Program-made: the position numbers and the translations under genes | Source of the DNA: an uncultured Lachnospiraceae bacterium | GTDB taxonomy: Bacteria > Bacillota > Clostridia > Lachnospirales > Lachnospiraceae | Assembly (NCBI GenBank): GCA_949948735.1 | Contig: CATLGV010000012.1 | Location: 40,117-104,116, forward strand | DNA length: 64,000 bases | Direction of reading: 5' to 3' | Notes under the pieces: model-generated | Told to the model about the DNA's origin: nothing | The model's input: the letters and a program-made list of their open reading frames with translations, nothing else | Databases searched by the model: none | Part shown: one piece after another, positions 33,141 through 40,055 of the stretch | How positions within the stretch are numbered: the first letter of the stretch is position 1 | Layout: every line of letters begins with the position of its first letter

Positions 33141-34082
33141 TTAGCAAAGCCCCTTCTCCAAACGCGCCCTGTAGCCGGGAGCATTCTTCAATTCAAACTT
33201 GTTTTCAAACATCACATATTCGGCGTCTGAGAACACCTCGCGGAAGCCCTCCTCCACATTCGTCTTCATCACGCAGCCGATGGCGACGCTCGGCGCAAGA
33301 CGCTCATCCTCATAGGAAAGACACGCCTGCTGTACGCTGTCGCAGTAAGCCCTGGCCTCCTCCTCCTCGGTCAACGGCAGCAGCACATAGAATACATCGC
33401 CTTCCACCCTGCCGATAATTGCGTTTTCCAGGCCGCGCTCCGCCGCCTTTTCTTTCAGGATTTGTGCAATCGTGACGATCAGCCTGTCGCTCTCCTCCTC
33501 GCCAAAGTTGTCGTCCACAAACCGCCAGTCATTGATATTGGCGCAGATTGCCGCCGTAGGCACCACCCCGCGCTCCGCAAGCTGCTTCATCCGGCTGATA
33601 AAGTAATTGCGGTTGAGCGTACCTGTAAGCGGATCCGTCTGTTCGGCATATTTTGCCTGATACGCGTCCTTCTCCAGCTGCTGCTCCAGCTCATCTATGT
33701 AGGCCGCCTGCTCGCTTGCCAGATAGGCCTTCCCGCTATAGCCCTCCAATGTTTTAATATATGCGCCAAGAAGCTTTTGGACCATATTCAGATCCCGCTC
33801 CTGCACATGGTCGTATTTGGCGTAAATATGGCATACGGTCCTGCCCTTTACCCGAATCTTACTGCCCGGCTTATTCACAACATCCGGCTTGAAATCGCCA
33901 AACGCCCCGTGTACCATCACAATCCCGCCATGACGGTCCGTCATCATAGTGTCCAGCCCAAAGCCTTCATGGAGCTGCGCAAGCAGCTCTCCGGCGGCAT
34001 CCAAATCAATCAAATCCTTCGGATAATAATTCTTACTGTTCTGCTCCACCCGCTCCGCAAACGCAATTTTCTTTCTGTTCAT
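33141..34082 (-). CDS. GGDEF-domain protein with a degenerate active site
   Basis: 313 residues. The N-terminal 140 residues are a cytoplasmic sensor-like domain of unknown type (FGLDTMMTDRHGGIVMVHG, later VKGRTVCHIY) ending in a coiled coil (YIDELEQQLEKDAYQAKYAEQ). The C-terminal half starts with D-P-L-T-G-T-L-N-R-N-Y-F, the normal GGDEF entry, but the active loop reads R-V-E-G-D-V-F instead of R-x-G-G-D-E-F. Loss of the first Gly and the metal-binding Glu predicts no diguanylate cyclase activity; it might bind GTP or c-di-GMP, or be vestigial. The next gene upstream is the PHP-HAD fusion, 15 bases away. Confidence 0.85.
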   Translation of the reverse strand: MNRKKIAFAERVEQNSKNYYPKDLIDLDAAGELLAQLHEGFGLDTMMTDRHGGIVMVHGAFGDFKPDVVNKPGSKIRVKGRTVCHIYAKYDHVQERDLNMVQKLLGAYIKTLEGYSGKAYLASEQAAYIDELEQQLEKDAYQAKYAEQTDPLTGTLNRNYFISRMKQLAERGVVPTAAICANINDWRFVDDNFGEEESDRLIVTIAQILKEKAAERGLENAIIGRVEGDVFYVLLPLTEEEEARAYCDSVQQACLSYEDERLAPSVAIGCVMKTNVEEGFREVFSDAEYVMFENKFELKNAPGYRARLEKGLC

Positions 34083-34097
34083 TCTTCTCTCCCTTTC

Positions 34098-35765
34098 TTA
34101 CAAGATAAATTTGTCGATGATTTCCGCCACGCCGTCCTGATTATTGTCGTTTTGCGTGATATAATCCGCACGCTTTTGCAAAACGGGATTTCCATTGCGC
34201 ATCGCAGCGCCCACGCCGGCAGCCTCAAGCATGGAAATATCGTTCTCCTCATCCCCCACGGCAACCGCATTCGCGACAAGAACGTTTAATTCCCTGCAAA
34301 GCTTTACAAGTGCGTTTCCCTTCCCCGCTTCACGATTATAAAATTCCAGATACTGCGCGTTTGAAAACGCGCAGGTCATCTCCTCCCCGATATCGGAGGC
34401 TGCGACCTCCTCCCGGAACGCCTCCAGCTTTTCCCGCCGCTCCAAATCAATCGCAATCAGCTTGTACGGCGGATGCGTCAGTATTCCGTCAAGCTTTTCC
34501 GACACCATATACGGAAGCCGGACGCTTCTGGTATAAAATTGAAGCTCCTTGTCCTCCGCAATACTCACGATATGCGTATCCGTATAAGTCTGAATATGCA
34601 GCCCGCGTGCCGCGGCCATATCAAAAAGCCGCTGCGCCGTCTCCTGCGCAATCGCGCAGCCTGCTATCGGCTCCTTCCGGACACAGTCATACAACAGCGC
34701 GCCGTTATAGGCCGTGGCATAAATGCCTCCCGTCCGCGCGTCCACGCCGCCCGCAATATCCAGCTGCGCCAGCACCTGCAGGATGCTGTCCGCCGGCCTG
34801 CCGCTTGCCAGCACAAAATGATGTCCCGCCGCCAGCATCTCGAGGATTTTGGCGCGCGTTTTCTCCGTTATTTTTTTATCGTCTGTCAGCAGCGTATCGT
34901 CCAAATCCGTAAAAAGGATTTTCGTTCTGCACGCTTTTTTCAATCCCGCCAGAACACTCTCGTGCACATAGAAGCCGCCGTAGCCCGTCGCCAGATCCAC
35001 TCCCGGCTTGTTCTCGCCGTGAAAATCGGTTCCCCCGCTCGGCAGCAGCCGGTACTTCTCTGCAAGCGCCTTCATCCGGCGGGTGTCCCGCTCCGTATAG
35101 GTGCTGTACAGGGTTTCCATTCCCATAAGCCCGACCTTCTTGAGCGTTGCGACCAGCGTTTCCAGTTGCTCCTGTCCGAGCTGATACAGCGTCGGATGCG
35201 CCAGTACGGGAATGCCGCCCGCCTGTCTTGTGACCTCGATCACCTCCTCGGGCGTGATTTTCTCCCGGTGCACAAAATAAGGCGTGTGGTCGCCCAAATA
35301 CCTGTCAAACGCTTCCTTCCGGCTTTTGACATAGCCCTTATCCAGCAGATACTTCGCGTAATGCGCCCTTGTCACCACCGCGTCCGGAAACGCCTGCGCC
35401 AGCGCTTCGCAGGTAATGTCGATTCCCGCCGTCCGCAGATTGGCGCAGAGCTTGTGATTCCTGTCATCCCTGGACTGCTGAAAGCGCGCCAGATACCGCA
35501 GAAAGGCCGGCGATTTATGGTCGATAAAAAGTCCCACGATGTGCACGTCGCGTCCCTGATACTCGGTGGAATACTCTATTCCGGGGATAATCTCAATGGG
35601 CTTATCCTTCGCGTACGCCATAATCTCGTCAATCCCGTCCACCGTATCGTGGTCTGTCAGCGCAATGGCTTTCAGGCCCTTCTCCAGCGCGTAATCGACC
35701 AGCTCCTCAGGCGAAAGCGTGCCGTCCGAATACCTGGAATGTACATGTAAATCAACTGCGCCCAT
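34098..35765 (-). CDS. PHP phosphoesterase fused to a Cof-type HAD phosphatase
   Basis: 555 residues from ATG 35765 behind AAGGAGG. Residues 1 to about 270 are a PHP domain with metal motifs D-L-H-V-H-S-R-Y-S-D-G-T, A-L-T-D-H-D-T, H-I-V-G-L, A-H-P-T and G-T-D-F-H-G. From about 280 on is a Cof/HAD-IIB domain: L-F-T-D-L-D-D-T-L-L (motif I), L-A-S-G-R-P and V-A-V-G-D-E-E-N-D-I-S-M-L (motif IV). The first is related to RNase AM/5'-3' nucleoside-bisphosphate phosphatases, the second to sugar-phosphate or nucleotide phosphatases. Fusion suggests two successive dephosphorylations, which is inference. Confidence 0.88.
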   Translation of the reverse strand: MGAVDLHVHSRYSDGTLSPEELVDYALEKGLKAIALTDHDTVDGIDEIMAYAKDKPIEIIPGIEYSTEYQGRDVHIVGLFIDHKSPAFLRYLARFQQSRDDRNHKLCANLRTAGIDITCEALAQAFPDAVVTRAHYAKYLLDKGYVKSRKEAFDRYLGDHTPYFVHREKITPEEVIEVTRQAGGIPVLAHPTLYQLGQEQLETLVATLKKVGLMGMETLYSTYTERDTRRMKALAEKYRLLPSGGTDFHGENKPGVDLATGYGGFYVHESVLAGLKKACRTKILFTDLDDTLLTDDKKITEKTRAKILEMLAAGHHFVLASGRPADSILQVLAQLDIAGGVDARTGGIYATAYNGALLYDCVRKEPIAGCAIAQETAQRLFDMAAARGLHIQTYTDTHIVSIAEDKELQFYTRSVRLPYMVSEKLDGILTHPPYKLIAIDLERREKLEAFREEVAASDIGEEMTCAFSNAQYLEFYNREAGKGNALVKLCRELNVLVANAVAVGDEENDISMLEAAGVGAAMRNGNPVLQKRADYITQNDNNQDGVAEIIDKFIL

Positions 35766-35786
35766 CGCCGCCTCCTTTTTAAAGCA

Positions 35787-35848
35787 AACCACCGGCTAAG
35801 CCGGTGGTTCTGATTTTTACTGCGAAGGAAGCGCTGATGATATCAGCG
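35787..35848 (-). terminator. Two hairpins between the ABC-F gene and the PHP-HAD gene
   Basis: AACCACCGGC-TAA-GCCGGTGGTT (35787-35809) is a perfect 10-bp stem followed on the minus strand by TGCTTT; CGCTGAT-GAT-ATCAGCG (35832-35848) is a second perfect stem just after the ABC-F stop. Likely terminator of the ABC-F gene. Confidence 0.7.
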
Positions 35849-35853
35849 TTTCC

Positions 35854-37500
35854 CTAAATTTCTTCGCCGCCTTCATCCTCCGCCTGAGCGGTGTAAACGG
35901 TTCTCTTCCTTGCCATCTCGTCGTTCGCAAGATATTCGTCATAGGTCGTAATCTTATCAATGAGCGTTCCGTCCGGCAAAATCTCCATAATACGGTTGGC
36001 CGTCGTCTCCACAAACTGGTGGTCATGGCAGGCAAACATCGCCATCCCCGGGAACTTTATCAGGCCGTTATTCAGGGCCGTGATGGATTCCATGTCCAGA
36101 TGATTGGTCGGCTCGTCGAGTATCAGGCAGTTCGCGCCGCTGATCATCATCTTGCTGAGCAGGCAGCGCACCTTCTCCCCGCCGGAAAGCACCTTCACCT
36201 TCTTCACGCCGTCCTCGCCCGCAAAAAGCATACGCCCGAGAAAGCCGCGCACATAGGTAATATCGTCCACAGGCGAATAGCTCATCAGCCAGTCCGCAAT
36301 CGTATAGTCATTGTTAAATTCGTTGGTCGGATCCTTGGGGAAATACGCCTGCGAAGTCGTAACGCCCCACTTATAAGAGCCCTCATCCGGCTCCAGCTCT
36401 CCCATCAGGATTTTGAACAGGGTCGTCTTGGCAAGCTCGTTGCCGCCGACAAACGCCACCTTATCCTCCCGTCCCAGGATAAACGAGATATTGTCCAGCA
36501 CCTTTTCCCCGTTGACGGTCTTGGAGAGATTTTCTACCGTCAGCACCTCATTGCCGATCTCGCGGTCGGGCCTGAAATCAATATAGGGGTATTTGCGGCT
36601 CGAGGGCTTGATATCCTCCAGCTCGATTTTCTCCAGCGCGCGCTTTCTTGAGGTCGCCTGCTTGGACTTGGAAGCGTTGGCCGAGAAGCGGGAAATGAAT
36701 TCCTGCAGCTCCTTGATCTTTTCTTCCTTTTTCTTGTTCGCTTCCTTCATCTGCTTTACCAGCAGCTGGCTGGACTCATACCAGAAATCGTAATTGCCCG
36801 CGTAAAGCTGTATCTTACCGTAGTCAATATCCGCGATCTGCGTGCACACCTTATTCAGGAAATAGCGGTCATGCGACACGACGATAACTGTGTTGTCAAA
36901 GCCAATCAAAAACTCCTCCAGCCATGCAATCGCGTCCAGATCCAGATGGTTGGTGGGCTCGTCCAGAAGCAGGATATCCGGATTGCCAAAGAGCGCCTTG
37001 GCAAGGAGCACCTTTACCTTCTCGCTGCCGTTCAGGTCCCGCATCATGCTGTAATGGATACCCGTGTCGATACCCAGACCGTTCAACAGCTGCGCCGCGT
37101 CGGACTCCGCCTCCCATCCGTTCATCTCGGCAAATTCGCCCTCCAGCTCGCTGGCGCGGATACCGTCTTCGTCGCTGAAATCCTCCTTCGCGTAGATGGC
37201 GTCCTTTTCCTTCATAATCTCATACAGGCGGGCGTTTCCCATAATCACCACATCCATAACGGGATAGTCGTCGTACTTGAAGTGATCCTGCTCCAGCACG
37301 GACATTCTCTGTCCCGGCGTGATTGCGATGTCACCCTTGGTCGTCTCAAGCTTTCCGGACAGTATCTTCAGAAATGTTGATTTGCCCGCGCCGTTGGCGC
37401 CAATCAGGCCGTAGCAGTTGCCCTCCGTAAACTTGATATTCACATCCTCAAACAAAGCCTTCTTGCCGACTCTGTACGTTACATTATTTGCACTAATCAT
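35854..37500 (-). CDS. ABC-F family ATPase, YbiT-like
   Basis: 548 residues from ATG 37500 with GAGGG seven bases upstream. Two ABC domains, no membrane segment, joined by a charged linker (KQMKEANKKKEEKIKELQEFISRF...). The first Walker A is G-A-N-G-A-G-K-S-T and both signatures are good (D-L-N-G-S-E-K-V-K, L-S-G-G-E-K-V-R), each followed by I-L-D-E-P-T-N-H-L-D. The second Walker A reads G-G-N-E-L-A-K-T-T, lacking the Gly before Lys. ABC-F proteins act on the ribosome; close relatives of YbiT are housekeeping translation factors rather than resistance proteins. Own promoter at 37545-37572. Confidence 0.92.
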   Translation of the reverse strand: MISANNVTYRVGKKALFEDVNIKFTEGNCYGLIGANGAGKSTFLKILSGKLETTKGDIAITPGQRMSVLEQDHFKYDDYPVMDVVIMGNARLYEIMKEKDAIYAKEDFSDEDGIRASELEGEFAEMNGWEAESDAAQLLNGLGIDTGIHYSMMRDLNGSEKVKVLLAKALFGNPDILLLDEPTNHLDLDAIAWLEEFLIGFDNTVIVVSHDRYFLNKVCTQIADIDYGKIQLYAGNYDFWYESSQLLVKQMKEANKKKEEKIKELQEFISRFSANASKSKQATSRKRALEKIELEDIKPSSRKYPYIDFRPDREIGNEVLTVENLSKTVNGEKVLDNISFILGREDKVAFVGGNELAKTTLFKILMGELEPDEGSYKWGVTTSQAYFPKDPTNEFNNDYTIADWLMSYSPVDDITYVRGFLGRMLFAGEDGVKKVKVLSGGEKVRCLLSKMMISGANCLILDEPTNHLDMESITALNNGLIKFPGMAMFACHDHQFVETTANRIMEILPDGTLIDKITTYDEYLANDEMARKRTVYTAQAEDEGGEEI

Positions 37501-37544
37501 TCTCAAACCCTCTGTTTTCTGCGTTTTCTTTTTTCACTCTTCCT

Positions 37545-37572
37545 ATTATACATGAAAGCTTTATTTTTTCAA
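37545..37572 (-). promoter_or_regulatory. Promoter of the ABC-F gene
   Basis: Minus strand TTGAAA (37567-37572), 16 bases, TATAAT (37545-37550), 45 bases before the start codon and divergent from the cptI promoter. Confidence 0.7.
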
Positions 37573-37613
37573 GCAACATTTCGGCGCTTTCATCAGTGCT
37601 TTCCTAAAATTTG

Positions 37614-37642
37614 TTGACATATTTTTCTCCATTGCATATAAT
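37614..37642 (+). promoter_or_regulatory. Perfect consensus promoter of the type III toxin-antitoxin locus
   Basis: TTGACA (37614-37619), exactly 17 bases, TATAAT (37637-37642). Transcription should start near 37649, just before a 6-bp hairpin (GAGGTA-CAA-TACCTC, 37653-37667). A strong promoter is what an RNA antitoxin made in excess needs. Confidence 0.93.
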
Positions 37643-37648
37643 AATATC

Positions 37649-37806
37649 GACAGAGGTACAATACCTCGAAAAATATTGTCCGCTTCCCGATATGCGGCGG
37701 ATAAGTGGTCGGGATTACAAATATTGTCCGCTTCCCGATATGCGGCGGATAAATGGTCGGGATTAAAATTTTACAGGGTTTTGTCGCACGACAAAGCCCT
37801 GTTTTT
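37649..37806 (+). ncRNA. cptI: CptI-like antitoxin RNA: two 48-nt pseudoknot repeats and terminator
   Basis: Two tandem 48-nt units, 37671-37718 and 37719-37766, differ at two positions. Each can form an H-type pseudoknot: TTGTCCGC pairs with GCGGATAA (37676-37683 with 37697-37704, one wobble), and TCCCGA in the loop (37685-37690) pairs with TCGGGA downstream (37709-37714). This is the hallmark of type III antitoxins, whose repeats are cut by the toxin and then wrap it in an inactive ribonucleoprotein. A terminator follows the repeats and the toxin gene follows the terminator, as in ToxIN, CptIN and TenpIN. The CptI name rests on the toxin. Confidence 0.88.
37773..37806 (+). terminator. Leaky terminator between cptI and cptN
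   Basis: ACAGGGTTTTGTCG-CA-CGACAAAGCCCTGT with one bulge, then TTTTT. In type III systems this site sets the antitoxin-to-toxin ratio by partial read-through. Confidence 0.88.
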
Positions 37807-37865
37807 ATGTACAGACCCGTATAAAGGAAAAGGCCGTTACGGTCACGCAAATTATGAGGTACACA

Positions 37866-38354
37866 ATGAATAAACCCCAACTATACTTTTTATCAGACCA
37901 ATATTATAGCGATTTTCCGGACGAACGCCTTATGAAAAACAAGGAAACCACCCATAATCAGGTACACAGCCGCCCTTGCTTTTTCGCATTTGCAGACAAC
38001 AAAAATCCTGCTATTTTCTGGCTTGTTCCCATTTCATCAAAAGTTGCAAAATACCGGCTTGTAGAACAGAAAGCAATAAAACGGTACGGACGATGTAACA
38101 CCATACGTTTCGGGACTGTTCTTGGCCGTGAAGCCGCGTTTCTTATTCAAAATATGTGCCCTGTTACAGACAGATATATATCCGCATATATTGATAAAAA
38201 TAATCAGCCAATTCAAATTGACAGCCGGGTGGCTTCTGACATCGTCAAAAATGCGAGAGAGGTTCTGGGCATTGCTAAAAGGGGAAGAAAAATAATTTTT
38301 CCCGACGTCCAGACAATTTACAACATCTTAGTTCAACAGCTCGCCGATTCATAA
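37866..38354 (+). CDS. cptN: Type III toxin, CptN-like endoribonuclease
   Basis: 162 residues from ATG 37866 with GAGG six bases upstream; the ATG at 37854 has no site. Family features: F-L-S-D-Q-Y-Y-S-D-F-P at the N-terminus, K-E-x4-Q-V-H-S-R-P-C-F-F-A-F, F-W-L-V-P-I-S-S-K-V-A-K-Y, K-R-Y-G-R-C-N-T-I, A-F-L-I-Q-N-M-C-P-V-T-D-R-Y-I and the basic end V-L-G-I-A-K-R-G-R-K-I. This matches the CptIN branch of ToxN-like toxins, which cut RNA when free of the antitoxin. The preceding repeats, terminator and promoter complete the locus. Such systems often give phage defence by abortive infection. Recognised from memory of the family, not by search. Confidence 0.87.
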   Translation: MNKPQLYFLSDQYYSDFPDERLMKNKETTHNQVHSRPCFFAFADNKNPAIFWLVPISSKVAKYRLVEQKAIKRYGRCNTIRFGTVLGREAAFLIQNMCPVTDRYISAYIDKNNQPIQIDSRVASDIVKNAREVLGIAKRGRKIIFPDVQTIYNILVQQLADS

Positions 38355-38386
38355 ATAAATCCCCTGTTCAAAAATCTTTTTTCTGC

Positions 38387-38419
38387 TATACTATAAACAT
38401 GACACGCTGGTGTCGTGTT
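38387..38419 (+). promoter_or_regulatory. Promoter and palindromic operator of the WYL regulator
   Basis: TATACT (38387-38392) is a likely -10; immediately downstream AACATGACAC-GCTG-GTGTCGTGTT (38396-38419) is an inverted repeat with one mismatch in ten, spanning the expected start site. This is a classical repressor position and suggests autoregulation. Confidence 0.65.
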
Positions 38420-38455
38420 CAATGTGATAGCATATTATCAACGGAGGCGTACCGC

Positions 38456-39379
38456 ATGAAAATAGACAGGATGATTGGCATTTTATCGATTCTGCTGCAA
38501 AAGGATACGGTTACGGCGCCCTATCTGGCGCAGCAGTTCGAGGTTTCCAGACGCACCATCAACCGTGATATCGAGGATCTGTGCAGAGCCGGTATCCCGA
38601 TTATGACAAAGCAGGGTGCAAACGGCGGCATTTCCATTATGGATAACTACCGGCTAAACCGCACGCTCCTGACAAACGCCGAGATGCAGGATATTCTCGC
38701 AGGCCTTCGGGGGCTTGACAGCATCAACGGCACGAACCGTTACGGACAGCTTATGGAGAAGCTCTCCGCAGGCTCCTCCGACTTTATGACGGGAGGCCAG
38801 TCCGTGCTGATTGATTTATCCGCATGGTCAAAGGAAGCGCTTGCGTCCAGAATAGCGCTGGTACGCACCGCAATCGACGTCTGCCGGGAGCTGGAGTTTC
38901 TCTACTACGCGCCAAACGGTGAGAGCCGGCGGAGCATTGAGCCCTACTATCTGATTTTCCGCTGGCGCGACTGGTATGTATGGGGCTGGTGCCGGACACG
39001 CGAAGACTTCCGGCTGTTTAAGCTGAGCCGCATGGCGCAGCTGCAGCTGTCGGAGCGCACCTTCACCAAAAGGACGGCCCCGCTGCCCGACCTGGAAAGC
39101 GAGCGGGTCTTTCCCGGCGGGATTTCCGTAAAGGCGCTGTTTACACCCGGCTGCAAATGGCGGCTGGTCGAAGCCTACGGCGCGGGCTGCTATGAGGAGC
39201 AGCCGGACGGAAGGCTGCTGTTTACTACGGAATACACCAACAAGGAGGAGCTGCTCATATGGCTGATGACCTTCCGTGACCAGGTGGAGCTGCTGGAGCC
39301 CGCGCCTCTGCGCGAAGAGCTGCGCCGTGCCCTGGAAAATGCGCTGAAGCAATACGTCCCCGCGGGCATAACGAAATGA
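38456..39379 (+). CDS. YafY-type transcription regulator (HTH_11 plus WYL domain)
   Basis: 307 residues from ATG 38456 behind GGAGG. N-terminal DeoR-like HTH (YLAQQFEVSRRTINRDIEDLCRAGIPI) followed by a beta-hairpin wing, then a WYL domain (SIEPYYLIFRWRDWYVWGWC, RLFKLSRM) and a WCX-type C-terminal part (YTNKEELLIWLMTF). WYL proteins bind ligands such as nucleic acid fragments or small molecules and often regulate stress or defence loci. It begins 102 bases after cptN on the same strand, but has its own promoter and operator. Confidence 0.92.
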   Translation: MKIDRMIGILSILLQKDTVTAPYLAQQFEVSRRTINRDIEDLCRAGIPIMTKQGANGGISIMDNYRLNRTLLTNAEMQDILAGLRGLDSINGTNRYGQLMEKLSAGSSDFMTGGQSVLIDLSAWSKEALASRIALVRTAIDVCRELEFLYYAPNGESRRSIEPYYLIFRWRDWYVWGWCRTREDFRLFKLSRMAQLQLSERTFTKRTAPLPDLESERVFPGGISVKALFTPGCKWRLVEAYGAGCYEEQPDGRLLFTTEYTNKEELLIWLMTFRDQVELLEPAPLREELRRALENALKQYVPAGITK

Positions 39380-39407
39380 AGAAAGCTTGAAAGGAGCATG
39401 GAGAAAA

Positions 39408-40031
39408 ATGAGATACGAATGGATTGACGAATATCTGATGGCCAAACGCAGTGTCACCAAAGCGCTGCAGGCAGACTGGAACTGGATGTGCTACAAGATC
39501 GGCGGTAAAATGTTCGCCGCAGTTTTGCTGGATTCCCAAAATGTCCCCTATTACATTAACCTCAAGCTGGAGCCCGAGGAGGGCGCCTTCCTGCGGCAGC
39601 AGTATCCGGACATCGTCCCCGGCTATTATTCCAACAAGCAGCACTGGAATTCCGTTAAGCCGGACGGCGCGGTGCCGGACGACCTGCTAAAGGATATGCT
39701 CGACAAGTCCTACCGTCTTGTACTAAACGGCTTTGGCAAAAAACGCCAGCGGGAAATCCTGAGGCTGAGCTGCTGTGGAACGGACTGCGAAGCCTGCGGC
39801 TGCTACGGCTCTCTCTGTCAGGGCTGCAACGCGCTAAACGGCAAGCCCTTCCACAGCCCGGATACCGCATGCGGCATCTACCGCTGCGCCGTAAACAGAC
39901 ACAAGCTTGCAACCTGCGCCACATGCGATAACGTCCCCTGCGACATCTGGAGAAAAACCAGAGACCCGCAGTTTTCCGACGAGGCGTTTGAAGCAAACAT
40001 TCAGGAACGCGTAAAAAATCTGAGGTTTTGA
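39408..40031 (+). CDS. MmcQ/YjbR-domain protein with C-terminal DUF3795-like cysteine cluster
   Basis: 207 residues from ATG 39408 with AGGAG upstream. Residues 1 to about 120 are an MmcQ/YjbR fold (W-M-C-Y-K-I-G-G-K-M-F-A, Y-Y-S-N-K-Q-H-W-N-S-V). The remainder is cysteine-rich: S-C-C-G-T-D-C-E-A-C-G-C-Y-G-S-L-C-Q-G-C-N and later C-A-T-C-D-N-V-P-C, twelve or more cysteines suggesting metal or Fe-S binding. It lies 28 bases behind the WYL regulator, probably its target or partner. Function unknown. Confidence 0.82.
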   Translation: MRYEWIDEYLMAKRSVTKALQADWNWMCYKIGGKMFAAVLLDSQNVPYYINLKLEPEEGAFLRQQYPDIVPGYYSNKQHWNSVKPDGAVPDDLLKDMLDKSYRLVLNGFGKKRQREILRLSCCGTDCEACGCYGSLCQGCNALNGKPFHSPDTACGIYRCAVNRHKLATCATCDNVPCDIWRKTRDPQFSDEAFEANIQERVKNLRF

Positions 40032-40036
40032 TAAAA

Positions 40037-40055
40037 GGGGGGGTTTTCACCCCCC
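40037..40055. terminator. Short G/C hairpin at convergent gene ends
   Basis: GGGGGG-TTTTCA-CCCCCC separates the DUF3795-like gene and the beta-mannosidase gene; the mannosidase stop codon lies in its loop. Confidence 0.5.

Noticed and set aside
37671..37766. Direct repeats that could suggest a CRISPR array
   Set aside because: The two 48-nt copies are contiguous with no spacer and are followed by a terminator and a type III toxin gene; no cas genes are present.
37676..37873. Open frame of 65 codons across the antitoxin repeats
   Set aside because: It merely reads through two copies of an RNA repeat and the terminator, has no ribosome binding site, and the repeat encodes structure rather than protein.
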